Shown in pieces: positions 29,365-32,865 of a stretch of 32,865 bases of DNA. How positions within the stretch are numbered: position 1 is the stretch's first letter; each line of letters starts with the position of its first letter. Origin of the DNA: a bacterium (GTDB lineage: Bacteria > Bacillota_I > Bacilli_A > RF39 > UBA660). Both the position numbers and the translations under genes were made by a program. A model generated the notes under the pieces. That model made no database searches, had not been told where the DNA came from, and was given only the letters and a program-made list of their open reading frames with translations. Location: positions 1 to 32,865 of the forward strand of contig JAUNMG010000014.1 of assembly GCA_030531905.1 (NCBI GenBank), in the 5' to 3' direction.

Positions 29365-31535
29365 AAAAAGTAATTTTAAATATAGATGGTATGACTTGTA
29401 GTGCATGTTCTAGCAGTTTAGAAAAGTATTTAAAAACTAAGAAAAAAATAATTGATGCTTCAGTTAACTTAGTTCTTGCTCAAGCAAATATTACTTATGA
29501 TGATAGTCTTTTTCTTTCAGAAATAGAAACATATATTAAAGAAGCTGGATTTAAAAGTTTAGGGGTATATGATCCTTTAAAAGAATCTAAAAAAAATCTT
29601 AATAAAAAGCCTTTGATAATTTATGGAATCTTAACTTTATTAGTTCTTTACATCGCAATGGCTCATATGATTCATTTACCTGTAATTAGCTTTTTAAATA
29701 TGGAAAAATATCCTCTTAATTATGCTTTAAGTCTTCTTTTTCTTACTATTCTTTTCTTAGAATATGGTTTTGATATTATAAAAAATGGTTATAAGAATTT
29801 AATCCATAAAACACCAAATATGGATACGCTTGTCTCAATTGGAGTCTTATCTAGTTTTATTTATAGTTTGTTTTCAACTATTATGATTATTAAAGGACAA
29901 ACTAATTATGTGGAATTTTTATATTATGAATCTAGTTGTACCATTATATATTTTCTAAAACTAGGAAGATATATAGATAATAGAAGCAAAGAAAAAACGA
30001 AAGAAGCTATAAAAAAACTGGTAATGATTACTCCCGTTAAAGCCTTAGTAAAAAAAGATGATAAGGTAGTAGAAGTTTCTATTAATGAGGTTAAAAAAGG
30101 TGATATTTTAGTTTGTAAAAGTGGAATGAAAGTAGCAGTTGATGGAAAAATTATTGAAGGTAGTTCTTATTTTGATGAAGCTTTTTTAACAGGTGAAGCT
30201 ACTCCTTCTAAAAAGAGTATAAATGATTCTGTAATAGCTGGTAGTATTTGCTTAGATGGTTATATTTTATATGAAGCTTTAAGAATTGGTAAAGATTCAA
30301 CTATTTCTGAAGTTGTTAGATTAGTCGTAGAAGCTACTAATACAAAAGCTCCAATATCTAAAATAGCTGATAGAGTAGGTTCTTATTTTGTACCAGGAAT
30401 TATAGTTTTTGCTTTAATTACATTCTTTATAGATATGATTATAGGATTTAGTTTTGCAAAGAGCCTAACCTCATTTGTAACTATCTTAGTAGTAGCATGT
30501 CCTTGTGCTTTAGGTCTTGCAACTCCACTTGCAGTTGTAATATCAGAAGGATTGTGTGCTAAAAATGGTATCTTAGTAAAGAGTAGTGAAACTTTAGAAA
30601 ATGCTCATAAAATAGATACAGTTGTCTTTGATAAAACTGGAACTTTAACGTATGGATCGTTAAAGATAAGTAAAATTTATAATTATAGTAGTTATAGTGA
30701 TAAAGATCTTTTAAAAATAGTTTCTAGTATTGAAGATAAATCTACTCATCCTATTTCCAAAGCATTTACTGAAAAAGATTTATTAAAACTAGATTCTTAT
30801 AAGCAATTAGATGGATTGGGTTTATGTGCAAAAATTAATTCTAAGACTTATTATCTTGCTAACGGAAAAATATTTGATAAATTAAAATTAAAGAATGATT
30901 ATCTAGATGATGAGAAAAATTTATTAGAAGATGGTAGTAGTATTGTCTATGTAATTGAAGATAAAAAAGTTCTTGCTTTAATTGGTGTTTCTGATATAGA
31001 AAGAGAAGATGCTAAAATAATAGTTGCTAATTTACAAAAACTTTCTAAAGAGGTTATTCTTTTAACGGGAGATAATAGTGTTGTCGCAAATCGTCTTGCT
31101 AAAAAGATAGGAATCTCTAAAGTAATTGCTAATGTTTATCCCAAAGACAAAGCTAAAGTTATCAGTGATTTAATAAAAGATGATAAAAAAGTAATGATGA
31201 TAGGAGATGGAATAAATGATGCTCCAAGTCTTGCTACTGCAACTATTGGTGTTTCTATTTCTAGTGGAACAGATATCGCTACTAATTCAGCTGATGTTAT
31301 TCTAATGAATGATAAATTAAACAGTATTATTAAATTAATGTATATAAGTAAAAGAACAATAAAAAATATAAAACAAAATTTATTCTGGGCATTTTTCTAT
31401 AATATTTTGATGATTCCAGCTGCAGCGGGACTTTTAACTAAATTTGAAATTAGAATGAATCCAATGTTAGCGTCTCTTGCTATGACAATAAGTAGTTTAA
31501 CTGTTGTATTTAATGCCTTAAGATTAAAAAAATAA
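29361..31535 (+). CDS. copA: Copper-exporting P1B-type ATPase CopA
   Basis: The protein has 724 aa. One N-terminal HMA domain carries GMTCSAC (Cys13, Cys16), and eight membrane helices follow. Helix 6 contains CPCALGLATP (Cys380, Cys382), the Cu(I) transport site. The TGEA actuator motif, DKTGTLT (Asp424, phosphorylated), STHPIS (nucleotide domain) and GDGINDAP (Asp616) are all present. It pumps Cu(I) out of the cytosol with ATP. The ribosome binding site AAAGGAGG lies in the end of the preceding gene, with a 4-base overlap. Confidence 0.96.
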   Translation: MKKVILNIDGMTCSACSSSLEKYLKTKKKIIDASVNLVLAQANITYDDSLFLSEIETYIKEAGFKSLGVYDPLKESKKNLNKKPLIIYGILTLLVLYIAMAHMIHLPVISFLNMEKYPLNYALSLLFLTILFLEYGFDIIKNGYKNLIHKTPNMDTLVSIGVLSSFIYSLFSTIMIIKGQTNYVEFLYYESSCTIIYFLKLGRYIDNRSKEKTKEAIKKLVMITPVKALVKKDDKVVEVSINEVKKGDILVCKSGMKVAVDGKIIEGSSYFDEAFLTGEATPSKKSINDSVIAGSICLDGYILYEALRIGKDSTISEVVRLVVEATNTKAPISKIADRVGSYFVPGIIVFALITFFIDMIIGFSFAKSLTSFVTILVVACPCALGLATPLAVVISEGLCAKNGILVKSSETLENAHKIDTVVFDKTGTLTYGSLKISKIYNYSSYSDKDLLKIVSSIEDKSTHPISKAFTEKDLLKLDSYKQLDGLGLCAKINSKTYYLANGKIFDKLKLKNDYLDDEKNLLEDGSSIVYVIEDKKVLALIGVSDIEREDAKIIVANLQKLSKEVILLTGDNSVVANRLAKKIGISKVIANVYPKDKAKVISDLIKDDKKVMMIGDGINDAPSLATATIGVSISSGTDIATNSADVILMNDKLNSIIKLMYISKRTIKNIKQNLFWAFFYNILMIPAAAGLLTKFEIRMNPMLASLAMTISSLTVVFNALRLKK

Positions 31536-31553
31536 AATTAGGAGATGATATAG

Positions 31554-31787
31554 ATGTTTAATAAAAAAATAAAACAAGTAATCAATGTAGATGGTATGAG
31601 TTGTTCTCATTGTGCTAAAAAGATAGAAAATTCACTAAAAGAAGTAGATGGAGTTTTAAAAGTAAGTGTTAATTTAGATAAAAAAGAAGTAATAATAACT
31701 TCTAAGTTTGAAATTGATACAAACTTATTATGTAAAAAAATAGAAGATTTAGGTTATAAATATTTAGATGGAGGTGCTGATGTATAA
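31554..31787 (+). CDS. copZ: Copper chaperone CopZ (HMA domain)
   Basis: The 77-aa protein is one HMA domain with DGMSCSHC, which binds Cu(I) and hands it to CopA. It follows copA by 18 bases with a TAGGAGATG-type ribosome binding site. Its last codons contain the ribosome binding site and ATG of the lipoprotein gene. Confidence 0.93.
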   Translation: MFNKKIKQVINVDGMSCSHCAKKIENSLKEVDGVLKVSVNLDKKEVIITSKFEIDTNLLCKKIEDLGYKYLDGGADV

Positions 31788-32254
31788 GAAAAATAGTTTT
31801 AACATTAGTTATAATAGTAAGTATGTTTCTTCTTACTGGTTGTGGTAAAAGCCAAGAAAATAAATTTGTAAATGTAGAAGCAAAAGAAGATAAGATAGTA
31901 ATTGATACTAAAGATATTACAAATAAAGTTACTTTTGTAAATTATAAAGTAGATGATACAACAATTCAATTTTTAGTAGTAAAAGGATCTGATGGTAAGA
32001 TTCGAATTGCTTTTAATACATGTAATTCCTGTAATCCATCACCTAATGCCTATTATGTTCAAGAAGGTGATTACATCGTTTGTCAAAACTGTGGTAATAA
32101 ATTTCATATAGATGAAATAGGAGAAAAAGGTATAGGTTGTAATCCTATGGTAGTTGAAGAAAAACAAATAAATGATAATAGTATTATTTTAGATAAAAAC
32201 TATGTTGAATCATTTAAAGAAAAATTTAAAAATTTTAATGGACCAACGGAGTAG
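31780..32254 (+). pseudogene. DUF2318-type lipoprotein with a +1 frameshift in the signal peptide
   Basis: GGAGGTG followed by ATG 31780 opens MYKK, but the frame then goes wrong. Removing one A from the A-run at 31789-31793 gives MYKKIVLTLVIIVSMFLLTGC, a perfect lipoprotein signal with lipobox LTGC. The remaining 143 codons are intact and carry FNTCNSCNPS, GDYIVCQNCGNKFHIDEIG and GIGCNP, the metal-binding pattern of DUF2318 proteins found with copper and iron transporters. The in-frame ATG at 31823 would start in the middle of the signal. It is either a pseudogene, a slippage site, or a homopolymer sequencing error. Confidence 0.8.
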
Positions 32255-32305
32255 TTTTCTATATTTTCAATAATCAGAATTTTTAGAATATAATTATTAA
32301 TAATT

Positions 32306-32332
32306 AAGATAGAAATAGTTATCTATCTTTTT
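32306..32332 (+). terminator. Terminator of the copper operon
   Basis: AAGATAG and CTATCTT pair across a 10-base loop, followed by a T-rich stretch. It ends the operon about 50 bases after the lipoprotein gene. Confidence 0.65.
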
Positions 32333-32349
32333 CTTTTATAATAATATGT

Positions 32350-32355
32350 TATAAT
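32350..32355 (+). promoter_or_regulatory. -10 box of the LiaF-like gene
   Basis: TG-T-TATAAT, an extended -10 about 30 bases before the start; no clear -35. Confidence 0.45.
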
Positions 32356-32384
32356 ATTTATATATAAAAAAGGAGAGAAATAAT

Positions 32385-32865
32385 ATGAAAAATTTAAAAA
32401 GTATAATATGGGGACTTGTTTTGATTACTCTTGGAATAATAATAGGATTAAATTCATTTGAAATAATTAATGTAGATATATTTTTTGATGGATGGTGGAC
32501 ATTATTTATAATTGTTCCTTGTTTCATTGGTATTATTACAGAAAAGGATAAACTTGGAAATATAATTGGATTAATAATTGGAATAGGATTATTATTATGG
32601 AGAAGAGATGTTATAGAAATTGGTATGTTATGGAAACTTATTGTTCCAATAATATTAATATTAGTTGGAATATCATGCATATTTAAAGGAAAAATAGGTA
32701 AAAAAATAGAATCTGAAATACAAAAAATAAATAAAACAAATGATAATAATTATTGTACTGTTTTTTCTGGTCAAGAAGTTAATTTATCAGATGAAAAATT
32801 TGATGGAGCAAACTTAACAAGTGTATTTGGGGGTATTGATTTAGATTTAAGAAATGCAAAAATAA
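32385..32865 (+). CDS. LiaF-like membrane protein, partial (runs off the window)
   Basis: The 160 codons visible have AGGAGAG upstream of the ATG. Four hydrophobic helices (SIIWGLVLITLGIIIGL; TLFIIVPCFIGII; NIIGLIIGIGLLLW; LIVPIILILVGISCIF) come first. Next comes a linker and the start of a soluble domain, VFSGQEVNLSDEKFDGANLTSVFGGIDLDLRNA. That repeating beta pattern is typical of the C-terminal domain of LiaF and related cell-envelope stress regulators. LiaF restrains the LiaRS two-component system. Whether liaRS-like genes follow cannot be seen. Confidence 0.75.
   Translation, partial: MKNLKSIIWGLVLITLGIIIGLNSFEIINVDIFFDGWWTLFIIVPCFIGIITEKDKLGNIIGLIIGIGLLLWRRDVIEIGMLWKLIVPIILILVGISCIFKGKIGKKIESEIQKINKTNDNNYCTVFSGQEVNLSDEKFDGANLTSVFGGIDLDLRNAKI

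Overview
The window is AT-rich DNA with Bacillota-type signals: strong AGGAGG-like ribosome binding sites, TTGACA/TATAAT promoters (often an extended -10 only about 10 to 20 bases before the start codon), and U-tract terminators. Together with the gene set (CsoR-CopA-CopZ, RecG, a small 4Fe-4S ferredoxin, a membrane-bound arylsulfotransferase, a collagen-like protein) this suggests a low-GC, probably gut-associated Bacilli or Erysipelotrichia/RF39-like bacterium. The exact taxon cannot be fixed from sequence alone. TGG encodes Trp and TGA serves as a stop (for example at 3481-3483), so the code appears standard.

Layout. (1) 1-7103 is chromosomal backbone: tRNA-His, an S66 LD-carboxypeptidase, ferredoxin, a tail-anchored protein, PAP2 phosphatase, HAD phosphatase, recG, and two apparent small-RNA genes, each with its own promoter and terminator. 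(2) 7104-18994 is an integrated element of about 11.9 kb. It is bounded by a 15-bp direct repeat that lies in the terminator of the second small RNA. Inside are a HEPN-like large protein, a tyrosine integrase with an in-frame TGA, a repressor facing a Cro-like gene, a small DNA-binding protein, a replisome-organiser Rep, and an 11-bp-periodic iteron array that is a likely origin. A cargo of nucleic-acid-modifying genes follows: a PD-(D/E)XK nuclease paired with a TGT/DpdA-like transglycosylase, two overlapping beta-class DNA methyltransferases, and a Nudix gene coupled to an McrA-like HNH endonuclease. The architecture resembles a phage satellite (PICI-like) or small integrative plasmid. No packaging, structural or conjugation genes are visible. 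(3) 18995-about 23036 is a second accessory segment ending in a decayed third copy of the attachment/terminator sequence: a HAD-GNAT fusion, an MFS transporter, a broken 2H phosphoesterase, and a broken type III (CptIN/ToxIN-like) toxin-antitoxin locus. (4) From about 23037 the backbone resumes: an MFS remnant, a membrane-anchored XRE regulator, arylsulfotransferase plus a CPHC thioredoxin-like protein, a collagen-like gene with a nonsense codon, a copper operon (csoR, HMA-TauE/SafE-cupredoxin-like, copA, copZ, DUF2318 lipoprotein) and the start of a LiaF-like gene.

The most striking points are two. The first is the nuclease plus TGT/DpdA-like pair on a mobile element, next to methyltransferases and a modified-DNA-type HNH nuclease; this is a candidate base-exchange modification/restriction system. 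The second is an element-encoded small RNA (about 10405-10517) complementary over about 42 nt, plus the Shine-Dalgarno region, to the leader of the element's replication genes. At least five genes carry a single inactivating lesion (integrase, 2H phosphoesterase, toxN, collagen-like gene, DUF2318 lipoprotein).
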